Source: an uncultured Brachyspira sp.
GTDB lineage: Bacteria > Spirochaetota > Brachyspiria > Brachyspirales > Brachyspiraceae
Reading direction: 5' to 3'
Length of the DNA stretch: 45,544 nt
NCBI GenBank assembly: GCA_944392715.1
Contig: CALXXQ010000077.1
Span: 1 to 45,544 of the forward strand
How positions within the stretch are numbered: the first letter of the stretch is position 1; each line of letters opens with the position of its first letter. Positions 9,598 to 17,121 of the stretch are shown here, one piece after another. Made by a program: the position numbers and the translations under genes. The notes under the pieces are model-generated. The model had not been told where the DNA came from and ran no database searches. It saw nothing but the letters and a program-made list of their open reading frames with translations.

Positions 9598-10653
9598 ATG
9601 AAAGCATGGAAAGGACTTTTAAGAGAATATAAAGAATATTTACCAATTACTGATAAAACCCCATTAATAAGTTTGCATGAAGGAAATACACCTTTAATAA
9701 AGGCTGAAAAAATAGGAAAAGAACTTGGAGGAATAGAATTATATTTTAAATATGACGGACTTAATCCTACAGGTTCATTTAAGGATAGGGGAATGGTAAT
9801 GGCTGTTGCCAAAGCACTTGAAGAAGGTTCAAAAGCTATAATGTGTGCTTCTACAGGAAATACTTCTGCATCTGCTGCTGCTTATGCTGCTAGAAGCGGT
9901 ATACAATGTATAGTTGTAATACCTGATGGAAATATTGCTTTAGGTAAATTGGCTCAGGCTTTAATGTATGGTGCTAAAGTTATAGCTATTAAAGGAAATT
10001 TTGATGAGGCATTAAAAGCTGTTGTTGATATTACAAATAAATATCATATTACATTGGTAAACTCTATTAATCCTTTCAGACTTCAGGGACAAAAAACTTC
10101 AGCATTTGAAATTTGCGATGCATTGGGAAAAGCACCTGACTATTTAGCTATACCTGTTGGAAATGCTGGAAATATATCTGCTTACTGGATGGGTTTTAAA
10201 GAATATAAAGAAAACGGCAAATCATCTAATTTACCTAAAATGATAGGTTTTGAGGCTGAAGGTTCTGCGGCTATAGTACAAAACAGAATTATAGAAAATC
10301 CTCAGACATTAGCTACTGCTATAAAAATAGGTAATCCTGCAAGCTGGAAACTTGCTGTTAATGCTGCTAATGAATCTAATGGCTTCATTGACTCTGTTAC
10401 TGATGATGAAATATTAGAAGCTTATAGAATGCTTACAAAAGAAGAAGGAATATTTGCTGAGCCTGCTTCTGCTGCTTCTTTGGCTGGTGTGATAAAAACT
10501 TATAAGGCTGGAAAACTAAATAAAGGTGATACTGTAGTTTCTGTATTGACAGGAAACGGACTTAAAGACCCTGATAATGCCATAAAAATTTGCGATGCAC
10601 CTATAAAAGTTGATAACAATATAGAAGAGATAAGAAAAGCGATAGGAATGTAA
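9598..10653 (+). CDS. thrC: Threonine synthase
   Basis: A PLP enzyme converting O-phosphohomoserine to threonine, the last step of threonine synthesis. It starts with the short-type threonine synthase signature HEGNTPLI. The PLP lysine is in [11 protein letters not shown] (Lys62), followed by [17 protein letters not shown] and a glycine loop [11 protein letters not shown]. At 351 residues it is the compact class found in Gram-positives and archaea. AAGGAT lies upstream of the ATG. It is 3 bases from the homoserine kinase gene, which supplies its substrate, so the two form a thrC-thrB operon. Confidence 0.95.
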   Translation: MKAWKGLLREYKEYLPITDKTPLISLHEGNTPLIKAEKIGKELGGIELYFKYDGLNPTGSFKDRGMVMAVAKALEEGSKAIMCASTGNTSASAAAYAARSGIQCIVVIPDGNIALGKLAQALMYGAKVIAIKGNFDEALKAVVDITNKYHITLVNSINPFRLQGQKTSAFEICDALGKAPDYLAIPVGNAGNISAYWMGFKEYKENGKSSNLPKMIGFEAEGSAAIVQNRIIENPQTLATAIKIGNPASWKLAVNAANESNGFIDSVTDDEILEAYRMLTKEEGIFAEPASAASLAGVIKTYKAGKLNKGDTVVSVLTGNGLKDPDNAIKICDAPIKVDNNIEEIRKAIGM

Positions 10654-10656
10654 TTT

Positions 10657-11640
10657 ATGAATAAGGTTCAAAATAATAAAAAAAATAATAAAAAAAATAA
10701 TAAAACATTAGCAAATAATAAGAAGTTAGTAACTTTCAAAATACCTGCTACTTCTGCTAATATTGGTTCTGGGTTTGATAGTGTAGGACTTGCTTTAGAT
10801 TTATATAATGAAATACATATATACGAAAATAAAGACTCTAAAAAAATAGAATTTGAAATAAGCGGAGAAGGCGAAAATGAAATATCAAAAGACAATAATA
10901 TGATACTTGATGCCATGAAGCTTGTATACAAAAAGTTAAAGTCTAAGCCTGATAAAGGATATATTATAAAATGTATAAATAGAATACCTCTTTCACGAGG
11001 ACTTGGAAGCAGCTCTGCGGCTATAATAGGCGGACTTCTTTCTGCTAATTATATATTAGGAAATAAACTTTCTATTGAAGATGATATATTAAATATGTCT
11101 GTTCAGCTAGAGGGGCATCCTGATAATGTATCTCCTGCTATACTTGGAGGTATAATATCTGGGGTTGTAAGAAAAGATGAGGATTTTAAATATGTTAAAA
11201 TTAATCCTCCTAAAAATTTAAAAGCAATAGTGGCAATTCCAAATTTTTATTTAAGTACCGAAACTGCTAGAAATGCATTGCCTAAAGAGATAAGTTTTAA
11301 AGATGCTATATTCAATATTTCAAGAGCAGCACTTCTTACTTCAGCATTAGCCTCTAACAGACTTGATTTATTAGAAGTAGCAACAGATGATAAGCTTCAT
11401 CAGGATTACAGAGCTAAATTTATACCAGGCCTAAAAGAATTATTTAAACAAGTAAAAAATTCAGGAGCCTATTCTGTTACTATAAGCGGGGCAGGTTCAT
11501 CTATATTAGCATTAGTAAAAAATGATGAGAAAATAATTAAAAAAGTTTCTGATGCTATGAAAGAGAGTTTTGCTAAAAAGAAAATAAATTCTGAAATAAA
11601 AGTTTTAAATATACCATCAAAAGGCATTATAATTAAATAA
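10657..11640 (+). CDS. thrB: Homoserine kinase
   Basis: GHMP-family kinase making O-phosphohomoserine for the adjacent ThrC. Motifs: IPATSANIGSGFDSVGLAL at about residue 28, the ATP loop PLSRGLGSSSAAIIGGL near 110, and GAYSVTISGAGSSILAL near the C-terminus. The family usually begins just before the IPATSAN strand. Here an extra 25-residue Asn/Lys low-complexity tail is encoded by a 12-base tandem repeat containing two A8 runs (10674-10705). No better internal start with a ribosome site is visible, so I keep the full frame. Length 327 versus about 300 typical. Confidence 0.93.
   Translation: MNKVQNNKKNNKKNNKTLANNKKLVTFKIPATSANIGSGFDSVGLALDLYNEIHIYENKDSKKIEFEISGEGENEISKDNNMILDAMKLVYKKLKSKPDKGYIIKCINRIPLSRGLGSSSAAIIGGLLSANYILGNKLSIEDDILNMSVQLEGHPDNVSPAILGGIISGVVRKDEDFKYVKINPPKNLKAIVAIPNFYLSTETARNALPKEISFKDAIFNISRAALLTSALASNRLDLLEVATDDKLHQDYRAKFIPGLKELFKQVKNSGAYSVTISGAGSSILALVKNDEKIIKKVSDAMKESFAKKKINSEIKVLNIPSKGIIIK
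10674..10705. repeat. 12-bp tandem repeat with A8 tracts in the thrB 5' end
   Basis: The unit TAATAAAAAAAA occurs 2.6 times, giving two uninterrupted A8 runs (10678-10685 and 10690-10697). It encodes the N-K-K-N pattern. Such runs are prone to replication or transcription slippage. Confidence 0.8.
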
Positions 11641-11686
11641 TTTTTTAAAAATACTAATTATGTATTTGAAAATTAGAGATTAAAAT

Positions 11687-12313
11687 ATGATCAGTATTTT
11701 ATATAAAATAATAATTTCTGTTATAGGTATTTTTGCAGTAATTAATGGATTTTTCTCAAGTAATTTAAAATTTGATATAGAAACAATATATTATTTTACA
11801 TATCAAAGTAATATACTTGTGATAATCTATTTTTTCTTGGATATAATTAATATAATAAAGAAAAATAAAACATTCTATCCAAGATTAAAAGGTGCTGTTA
11901 CAATGTCTATAACAGTTACATTTTTAATATATCATTTTTTATTAAGTCCTACAGCTGAAAAATATGAAGGATTGGGATATATAAGAAATATAATACTTCA
12001 CTATATAGTGCCTATTATGACTATTTTTGATTATATCATTTTTGATAAAAAAGGTATTTATAAAATAATAGATCCTTTGCTTTGGCTTTTAATACCATTT
12101 TTATATTTTGCTTTTATACTTATAAGGGCTAGGTTAGGGGAGCCTTTTTCGGATGGCAGTTATTATCCGTATTTTTTTGTGGATATAGATAAATACGGAT
12201 TGAAAATAGTACTTAGAAATGTATTTTTTATTACAATATTTTTTACTATTTTAGGATATATAGAGTATTTTATTGACAGGCTTTTAAAAAGATTATCAAA
12301 AAATAAAGTCTAA
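11687..12313 (+). CDS. Pr6Pr family membrane protein
   Basis: A 208-residue integral membrane protein with six probable transmembrane helices, starting at residue 2. The pattern fits the Pr6Pr/FAR-17a-like integral membrane family: FTYQSNILVIIYFFLD near the second helix, HFLLSPT and an Asp/His pair (LHYIVPIMTIFDYIIFDKKG), and the late FVDIDKYG before the last helix. Function is unknown in bacteria. There is a weak ribosome site (AGAGAT). The gene is convergent with the minus-strand toxin/PadR region; its stop overlaps the stop of the 12310 gene inside the four bases CTAA. Confidence 0.8.
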   Translation: MISILYKIIISVIGIFAVINGFFSSNLKFDIETIYYFTYQSNILVIIYFFLDIINIIKKNKTFYPRLKGAVTMSITVTFLIYHFLLSPTAEKYEGLGYIRNIILHYIVPIMTIFDYIIFDKKGIYKIIDPLLWLLIPFLYFAFILIRARLGEPFSDGSYYPYFFVDIDKYGLKIVLRNVFFITIFFTILGYIEYFIDRLLKRLSKNKV

Positions 12314-12966
12314 CTTTTATATTCAAATATTTTGCTTCTAAATAAATGATAATCTGCAATTATAGAAATAGTCCAATTTAATATTCCATTGAAAGCCCAA
12401 ATAAACCATAAATAATTATTATATTGATATGTGATTACATTTATTATAATCATTATCACAGAATAAATTATAACAGCAGTAATAGAGTTTTTTAAATTGA
12501 TTTTATATATATCATAGCTATATTTTCTTATTTTAGGCTTTATATTATCAGAGAAATTCCAAAAAGAATAAATCACTACATAAATAAATAATGCCAAATA
12601 AAAATAAGGCATAGTAAGTTTATATCCGATTTTAGTAGTCTCATTAAAAAAACTTAAATTATCTATAATCAAACCAAAAATAAAAGCTAAAATAGATGTA
12701 GAAAAAGATGATATTAAAGCTGTTAATATTTTTATATATAAATTATGAACAATTTTTGAATCTTTGCTTATATCTTCAAAAACTTCATCAATATTTCCAA
12801 GCTCATCTATAGATTTATTGCAGGCTTCTTCATATTTCATTCCATTTTTAACATAATTCTGAACTTTAGAATTTAGCATATCTTTTATTTCATCTAATTG
12901 TTCAAGAACTTCTTTTGTATTAGGATATTTCTTTTTAATATTTTTATAAAACTCATTAATATTCAT
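12310..12966 (-). CDS. Membrane protein with N-terminal permease-prefix/DUF1700-like domain (paralogue 2)
   Basis: 218 residues. Residues 1-75 form a soluble helical domain (FYKNIKKKYPNTKEVLEQLDEIKDML, then AxxxSIDELGNIDEVFEDIS). This is the pattern of the DUF1700/permease-prefix domain commonly encoded next to PadR regulators. Four transmembrane helices follow. It is clearly paralogous to the product of 12969-13619, located 2 bases upstream. The probable role is as membrane partner or target of the PadR system (13644-13973); the ligand is unknown. It is the last gene of the minus-strand array that contains the toxin cluster. Confidence 0.8.
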   Translation of the reverse strand: MNINEFYKNIKKKYPNTKEVLEQLDEIKDMLNSKVQNYVKNGMKYEEACNKSIDELGNIDEVFEDISKDSKIVHNLYIKILTALISSFSTSILAFIFGLIIDNLSFFNETTKIGYKLTMPYFYLALFIYVVIYSFWNFSDNIKPKIRKYSYDIYKINLKNSITAVIIYSVIMIIINVITYQYNNYLWFIWAFNGILNWTISIIADYHLFRSKIFEYKS

Positions 12967-12968
12967 TA

Positions 12969-13619
12969 TTATTTCCTGTTAATATTTTTATCAGCATTTT
13001 GAAAGAACTTATAAAAGAAAAACACAGTCAAAGGCCAAGATAAAGAGTATATAATAACAAATACAAACCAAATATGATGCGGAGTAAAAAACATATTAAA
13101 TATAAATACGGCTATAGATATAATAATAAAACCTATTATAGAATATTTTAAATTTATTTTATAATCATTATAGGTATATTCTAGCGTTTCATATATATTA
13201 CGCATATTAATAAATTGTATAACTATAGTTAAAGAAATAGTAATTATTCCAGAAATAATAAAAAATATACTCGCAATCAATGAATTATTTATATAAGAAA
13301 AAAATAGTATATTATTATTTTTTAAAGATATAAAGCATAATAATAAACTTAAAAAAGACACAATAAAAATATTAATAATTCCAGCAAATAAATATAATTT
13401 AGATATATTAATAACTTTTGCATCCTTTGATAATTCTTGAAGAAGTGAATCTACATCTCCAAAAGATTTAAGAGCCTTTTGAAAAGCTTCTTCTTCATTT
13501 TCATTTATATATTCTTCGCTTTTCATATATAAATAACTTCTTAGCTCTTCAATTTGCTCTCTAATTTTTTGAGTATTAGGATATTTATTTTTTAATTCAT
13601 TGCAAAAATCATCTATCAT
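12969..13619 (-). CDS. Membrane protein with N-terminal permease-prefix/DUF1700-like domain (paralogue 1)
   Basis: 216 residues with the same layout as its downstream paralogue: a helical soluble head containing KYPNTQKIREQIEELRSYL and ALKSFGDVDSLLQELS, then four transmembrane helices. The shared KYPNT and D-V-D/E-x-x-x-x-x-x-S motifs show a tandem duplication followed by divergence. It lies 24 bases after padR with a GAGAG-type ribosome site. PadR plus DUF1700-like pairs are a recurring regulatory module in Firmicutes, where the membrane protein is thought to sense envelope state. Confidence 0.8.
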   Translation of the reverse strand: MIDDFCNELKNKYPNTQKIREQIEELRSYLYMKSEEYINENEEEAFQKALKSFGDVDSLLQELSKDAKVINISKLYLFAGIINIFIVSFLSLLLCFISLKNNNILFFSYINNSLIASIFFIISGIITISLTIVIQFINMRNIYETLEYTYNDYKINLKYSIIGFIIISIAVFIFNMFFTPHHIWFVFVIIYSLSWPLTVFFFYKFFQNADKNINRK

Positions 13620-13643
13620 AATTTTTCTCTCTGCTGTTAATAA

Positions 13644-13973
13644 CTATTCAATATCAAGAAGCTTATCTATTATTTTTTTTGTAAACAGCCATAATTTTCT
13701 TTCTTCTTCTAAAAATTGTTTTCCCTCTTCTGTTATTTTATAATATTTTCTTCTTCCTCCTAGACTTTCATCTCCCCAATAACTTTCTATTAATTTTTTA
13801 TTTTCAAGTCTTCTTATAGCACTATATAAAGTCTGTCCGTTAATTTCATATTCGCTATTAGTTTTATCAGTAATTAATTTAGAAAGCTCATAACCATAAG
13901 AATCATTATCTTTTAAAAAATGCAAAACTACAGCATCTATATGTCCTCTTATGATGTCACTTTCTATATACAT
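13644..13973 (-). CDS. PadR family transcriptional regulator
   Basis: A 109-residue winged-helix repressor of the short PadR type: N-terminal [28 protein letters not shown], recognition region [21 protein letters not shown], and wing [17 protein letters not shown]. It lies 65 bases downstream of the SagH-like permease gene and directly before two DUF1700-like membrane protein genes. PadR proteins often repress neighbouring transporter or efflux operons in response to small ligands, so control of the toxin export genes or of its own module is plausible. A TTGACA element upstream suggests it has its own promoter. Confidence 0.9.
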   Translation of the reverse strand: MYIESDIIRGHIDAVVLHFLKDNDSYGYELSKLITDKTNSEYEINGQTLYSAIRRLENKKLIESYWGDESLGGRRKYYKITEEGKQFLEEERKLWLFTKKIIDKLLDIE

Positions 13974-14004
13974 TATTTTTTATCCCTAATTGATTTATAA
14001 TTTA

Positions 14005-14033
14005 AAATTAAATTAAATATAAAATTTTGTCAA
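14005..14033 (-). promoter_or_regulatory. Candidate promoter of the padR operon
   Basis: A perfect TTGACA -35 (minus strand, 14033-14028) starts 5 bases after the SagH-like gene stop. The best 17-base-spaced -10 is a weak TAATTT (14010-14005), in very AT-rich DNA. It would let padR be transcribed apart from the toxin operon. Confidence 0.4.
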
Positions 14034-14038
14034 TACTT

Positions 14039-14755
14039 TTATTTATCAGCATATCTAAAAGTATTGATTGCAATAATTAAAGCAAATATTAAATATACTG
14101 CCAATATTCCAAGAGATAAAAAATAACTGTTAAAGTTAAGATAATATGCCCCTCTAAAAGCATTTAAAAAATACTGGAAAATATTTATTTTGCTTAAAAT
14201 CTTCACTATATTAGGAGCATTGTATAAAGAATAGTATCCGTCGCTTAAGAACATAGATGCCATTAAAATTATATTATATAATATGCTTGCTGTTTCATTA
14301 TTTTTTACTAAACTTGAAACAAAGAAGCTTATAAATATATAAATCAATGATGAAATTATTATAGCAGGCAAAAATAATAGCACGGAAATTAAAGAAAACT
14401 CTATTTTGAAAAATAATGCACATATAAAAAATACAAATAAACTGCTTATAATGGATATTATTACCCAAGCACATGATAAACTAATAATATATTTATATAA
14501 TGGGAGCGGAGTTGATTTAAGTAAATTATAAACTCCTCTTCTTCTTTGACTTAATACATTAAAACTAGTAGTCATAAAAGAATAAGCAAGTACACTTATG
14601 CAAGACATAGCAGTAAGTATATGTATAGTATAGCTTTCCATTTTGAAAAAAAGCCCTAATGATATAACTATAACCAAAGGAAAAAATATAGACCAAAATA
14701 TAAGAAAAGGGTCTCTTACAGCTTTTTTTATTGTGAGTTTAAATATTGTTATCAT
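14039..14755 (-). CDS. SagH-like ABC-2 type permease of the SLS-like toxin exporter
   Basis: 238-residue ABC-2 permease with six transmembrane helices. It begins MITIFKLTIKKAVRDPFLIFWSIFFP, the classic short amphipathic helix plus helix 1. A cytoplasmic QRRRGVYNLLKSTPLPLYKYI loop follows, matching the ABC-2 pattern. In streptolysin S loci two permeases (SagH, SagI) accompany the ATPase; here only one is present, so a homodimer with the 14761-15453 ATPase is inferred. It is 5 bases downstream of the ATPase gene. Its role by context is to export the matured cytolysin. Confidence 0.88.
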   Translation of the reverse strand: MITIFKLTIKKAVRDPFLIFWSIFFPLVIVISLGLFFKMESYTIHILTAMSCISVLAYSFMTTSFNVLSQRRRGVYNLLKSTPLPLYKYIISLSCAWVIISIISSLFVFFICALFFKIEFSLISVLLFLPAIIISSLIYIFISFFVSSLVKNNETASILYNIILMASMFLSDGYYSLYNAPNIVKILSKINIFQYFLNAFRGAYYLNFNSYFLSLGILAVYLIFALIIAINTFRYADK

Positions 14756-14760
14756 ATAAA

Positions 14761-15453
14761 TTAATAATTAGTAATATGCAAATAAAGCTTTTCTAAACTG
14801 TCAAAATTATATTTTTTTAGAAGTTCTTCTTTGCTTCCATTTTCTAATATTTCTCCTTTATACAAGAATACTATTCTAGTTGCAATATCCTCAACTTCAT
14901 CTAAATCATGAGAAGTAAAAAGAATTGTTTTATTTTCTTTAGCAAGTTCTGATATCATATTTTTTACATTATATCTTTCTCTAGGATCCAAACTTGCAGT
15001 AGGTTCATCAAATATAAGTAAATCTGGATTTTGCATAGTAGCTATCATTATAGCAAGTTTTTTTTGCTCACCTCCAGAGAGTTTTATAGCAAGAGTATTA
15101 GCATTCAAACCATATTTATTAAGCATATCTTCTATTTCTTCATTACTTAATTTCATTTCATAAAGAGCAGAGAACATCAATATATTATCTCTTACATTAT
15201 AGCCTTCAAAAAATGGAGTAGACTGCAATTGAACTCCTATATGCTTTTTATAATTATCTATATTTATTTCAATTTCTCCGCTGTCTGCTTTTAATATTCC
15301 TAATAGTATATTTATTAAAGTAGTTTTTCCAGAACCATTAGGACCTACTAATGCTATTGCTTCACCTTTATTTATATTGAAATTTATATTTTTTAATATT
15401 TTATTTTTTTTAAATTTTTTTTCTATATTTTTGGCGCTGATTAATACTTCCAT
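14761..15453 (-). CDS. SagG-like ABC transporter ATPase of the SLS-like toxin exporter
   Basis: 230-residue ABC ATPase: Walker A GPNGSGKT, Q-loop VQLQS, signature LSGGEQKK, Walker B LLIFDEPT, switch HD in TSHDLDEVEDIATR. It belongs to the CcmA/ABC-2 drug and toxin export class. The open frame extends to a TTG at 15495, but that stretch lies within a hairpin (15483-15514), and the fold starts exactly at the ATG of MEVLISAKNIEKKF, so I use 15453. It is the first gene after the SagA-like precursor and pairs with the permease at 14039-14755. Confidence 0.92.
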   Translation of the reverse strand: MEVLISAKNIEKKFKKNKILKNINFNINKGEAIALVGPNGSGKTTLINILLGILKADSGEIEINIDNYKKHIGVQLQSTPFFEGYNVRDNILMFSALYEMKLSNEEIEDMLNKYGLNANTLAIKLSGGEQKKLAIMIATMQNPDLLIFDEPTASLDPRERYNVKNMISELAKENKTILFTSHDLDEVEDIATRIVFLYKGEILENGSKEELLKKYNFDSLEKLYLHITNY

Positions 15454-15482
15454 TAAGTCCAACTTTATTTTATTAATATAAA

Positions 15483-15514
15483 CCCGCTGCATCAATAAAA
15501 ATCAATACAGCAGG
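15483..15514 (-). terminator. GC-rich hairpin between precursor gene and ABC exporter genes
   Basis: On the minus strand CCTGCTG (15514-15508) pairs with CAGCGGG (15489-15483), one G.T, around an 18-base loop, followed by TTTATATTAATAAA. It is one of the few GC-rich stems in the locus. It could partially terminate transcription after the precursor gene, as the leaky terminator after sagA does in Streptococcus pyogenes (established there, inferred here). Confidence 0.45.
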
Positions 15515-15515
15515 C

Positions 15516-15541
15516 ATAACAATTATATTATGAATTGTTAT
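15516..15541 (-). promoter_or_regulatory. 9-bp perfect hairpin just after the precursor stop codon
   Basis: ATAACAATT (15516-15524) and its exact complement (15533-15541) enclose an 8-base loop, 2 bases past the toxin precursor stop. With the next stem at 15483-15514 it makes a double-hairpin 3' end that may protect an abundant precursor mRNA. Confidence 0.5.
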
Positions 15542-15543
15542 TT

Positions 15544-15678
15544 TTAATTGTTTGTTGTAGTTGTTACATTAACGCAGCAAGAACAACAACAAGAGCAGCA
15601 ACATCCTCCAGGAGTCAATACAACAGATTGGCTTTTTAGAGAACATGTTGTGCGTACTTTTGAAGAATATTTAATCAT
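15544..15678 (-). CDS. SagA-like streptolysin S family (TOMM) precursor peptide
   Basis: 44-residue precursor. Leader: MIKYSSKV at the N-terminus aligns with MLKFTSNI of SagA, keeping the FxxxB-type docking motif as YSSKV (Tyr4, Val8). The junction VLTPGG (residues 20-25) matches SagA VAPGG. The core is residues 26-44: CCCSCCCSCC, then V-N-V, four Thr and two Asn. Eight Cys, two Ser and four Thr could be cyclised to thiazoles, oxazoles and methyloxazoles by the SagBCD-like enzymes encoded upstream. An optimal AAGGAG (15687-15692), 8 bases from the ATG, is the strongest ribosome site in the cluster, as expected for an abundant substrate. The leader carries one extra Cys (12). The mature product is inferred to be an exported cytolysin; activity is untested here. 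Confidence 0.93.
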   Translation of the reverse strand: MIKYSSKVRTTCSLKSQSVVLTPGGCCCSCCCSCCVNVTTTTNN

Positions 15679-15718
15679 ATTTACAACTCCTTTTTGATGT
15701 TATTTATTTATATTAAAA

Positions 15719-15732
15719 CTCTTATAAAAGAG
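15719..15732 (-). terminator. Small hairpin between SagF-like gene and precursor gene
   Basis: CTCTT and AAGAG pair around a 4-base loop, directly after the SagF-like stop, followed on the minus strand by TTTTAAT. The 5-bp stem makes it a weak terminator at most. It would lower read-through from the biosynthetic genes into the precursor gene if that gene has its own start site. Confidence 0.3.
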
Positions 15733-15733
15733 A

Positions 15734-16468
15734 TTAATATCGCATATTTTCAAATTGTCCGAAATAATACATAGTAAAAAATATATTAGCAAATACAGAT
15801 GGTATCAAGCTTCCGCTATACTCAAATGTAAGGCTATTTATAATTATCACTGTAGAACAAGCTATTATAAATATTATTGCCTGTTTAATACTAGTTACTC
15901 TGAAAATTTCCTCCAATGAAAATAACATACTTACTATTAAAATAGTAAAAAATATATTATAATCGCCTAATTTATTTCTAATTGCTAAATATATAACTCC
16001 ATTAAAAAACAAGCATTTTATTATGCTAGCAAATATTATTAAAAGCCATTTAGGATTGCTTCTAGAAGAATAAAGCATATCTATAGACGGCACTAATAAT
16101 ATATTATTAAATACAGCATTCGTTTTAATATTTTTATTAAATAAACTCAATATTGACATGATTATTTCAAAAGATGAAATAATAGCAAAAATATTAATAA
16201 AAATATAAACTATGTATTTTCTATCTATATGTAAATATAATAAAATATTTTGTTTTTGCAATAAACTTATTAATAAAGCAAAAATTATCATAAGAAACCA
16301 ATATACATAAGTGCTTACATAAACATATATTTCATTATATTCTAATTTACAATGATTCATTAATTTAAAGCATATATTGTTAATAATATTTTTATGCTCT
16401 GAGAATCTGATTATCATTCCAAGTATGATTGATATTGCTATATATGGCATAATACTTACAATTATCAA
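15734..16468 (-). CDS. SagF-like membrane protein of the SLS-like locus
   Basis: 244-residue integral membrane protein with about six to seven transmembrane helices and no catalytic motif. It occupies the SagF position after the CPBP protease and has the right size (SagF about 227). SagF is required for streptolysin S activity, but its biochemical role is unknown. The start is TTG at 16468, overlapping the TGA of the upstream gene (16465-16467); GAGAGG lies 6-7 bases ahead, supporting it over the internal ATG at 16450. The assignment rests on order, size and topology, not strong sequence motifs. Confidence 0.75.
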   Translation of the reverse strand: MIIVSIMPYIAISIILGMIIRFSEHKNIINNICFKLMNHCKLEYNEIYVYVSTYVYWFLMIIFALLISLLQKQNILLYLHIDRKYIVYIFINIFAIISSFEIIMSILSLFNKNIKTNAVFNNILLVPSIDMLYSSRSNPKWLLIIFASIIKCLFFNGVIYLAIRNKLGDYNIFFTILIVSMLFSLEEIFRVTSIKQAIIFIIACSTVIIINSLTFEYSGSLIPSVFANIFFTMYYFGQFENMRY

Positions 16469-17121
16469 TTGAGCCTCTCTTTTCTATTCAATGATAGTAT
16501 ATATAAAGTCATATTTTGAAAGAAATGGGCTATTAAAGGTGCTGTAATACTAAAAGAAGAATAAACAAATAGTAATGAATATATTATACCTGTAATGAAT
16601 TTCTGAATTACGGCATTGCTTCCAAAATATATATGATTAAGAGAATATATAAATGCTGAAATTATTATAACAATATAAGTATTAACATTAAATATATCGC
16701 ATAAAATATTGAAAAATACCTGTCTGAAAATAATTTCCTCGCAAAAAGCTCCTATAAATATAATGATAATATCTAATAATATATTTTTCTTTTCTATAAT
16801 TTTATGTACTTCAATATTTTTTATCCAAAATCTGTATTTAATAAAATGAAGAATCATAGCTTCAAATATTTCTAAGGCTATGCATATAAATGATGCAATT
16901 AAAGCTAAAACAGCAAAATATATTTTTATATTAAAATTAATATTTCCAATATATCCTGTAAAAAATGCTATTATAACAAATAATAGATAGCTTATAGTAT
17001 TTGGAAGTATACTATTAATTCTTCCTAAATTTAATTTATAAAATATTCCAATAATAGACGTAGGAAAAGAAACAGCAATCAATACAAGAACGGCGCTAAG
17101 GTAAAGGGTGTGGAAATTCAC
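16465..17121 (-). CDS. SagE-like CPBP (Abi/CAAX) family membrane protease
   Basis: 218-residue, multi-pass CPBP-family intramembrane metalloprotease. Family motifs: EEIIFR (residues 128-133), YSLNH with His163, and HFFQN (His199, Asn203). In streptolysin S loci SagE is the proposed leader peptidase, with a role in producer immunity. Here it would cut after the Gly-Gly of the 15544-15678 precursor. The start is GTG at 17121, inside the end of the SagD-like gene (26-base overlap), with a strong GGAGGA at 17131-17137. This tight coupling supports stoichiometric synthesis with the cyclodehydratase. Confidence 0.88.
   Translation of the reverse strand: MNFHTLYLSAVLVLIAVSFPTSIIGIFYKLNLGRINSILPNTISYLLFVIIAFFTGYIGNINFNIKIYFAVLALIASFICIALEIFEAMILHFIKYRFWIKNIEVHKIIEKKNILLDIIIIFIGAFCEEIIFRQVFFNILCDIFNVNTYIVIIISAFIYSLNHIYFGSNAVIQKFITGIIYSLLFVYSSFSITAPLIAHFFQNMTLYILSLNRKERLN

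Noticed and set aside
15454..15495. Extended TTG start for the SagG-like ATPase
   Set aside because: It would translate through the hairpin at 15483-15514 and adds residues before the conserved fold; no ribosome site precedes it.
15544..15678. Cys-rich peptide as a metallothionein or lanthipeptide
   Set aside because: No LanM/LanB/LanC gene is near, and the pattern CCCSCCCSCC with a Gly-Gly leader next to SagBCD-like genes fits a TOMM precursor far better.
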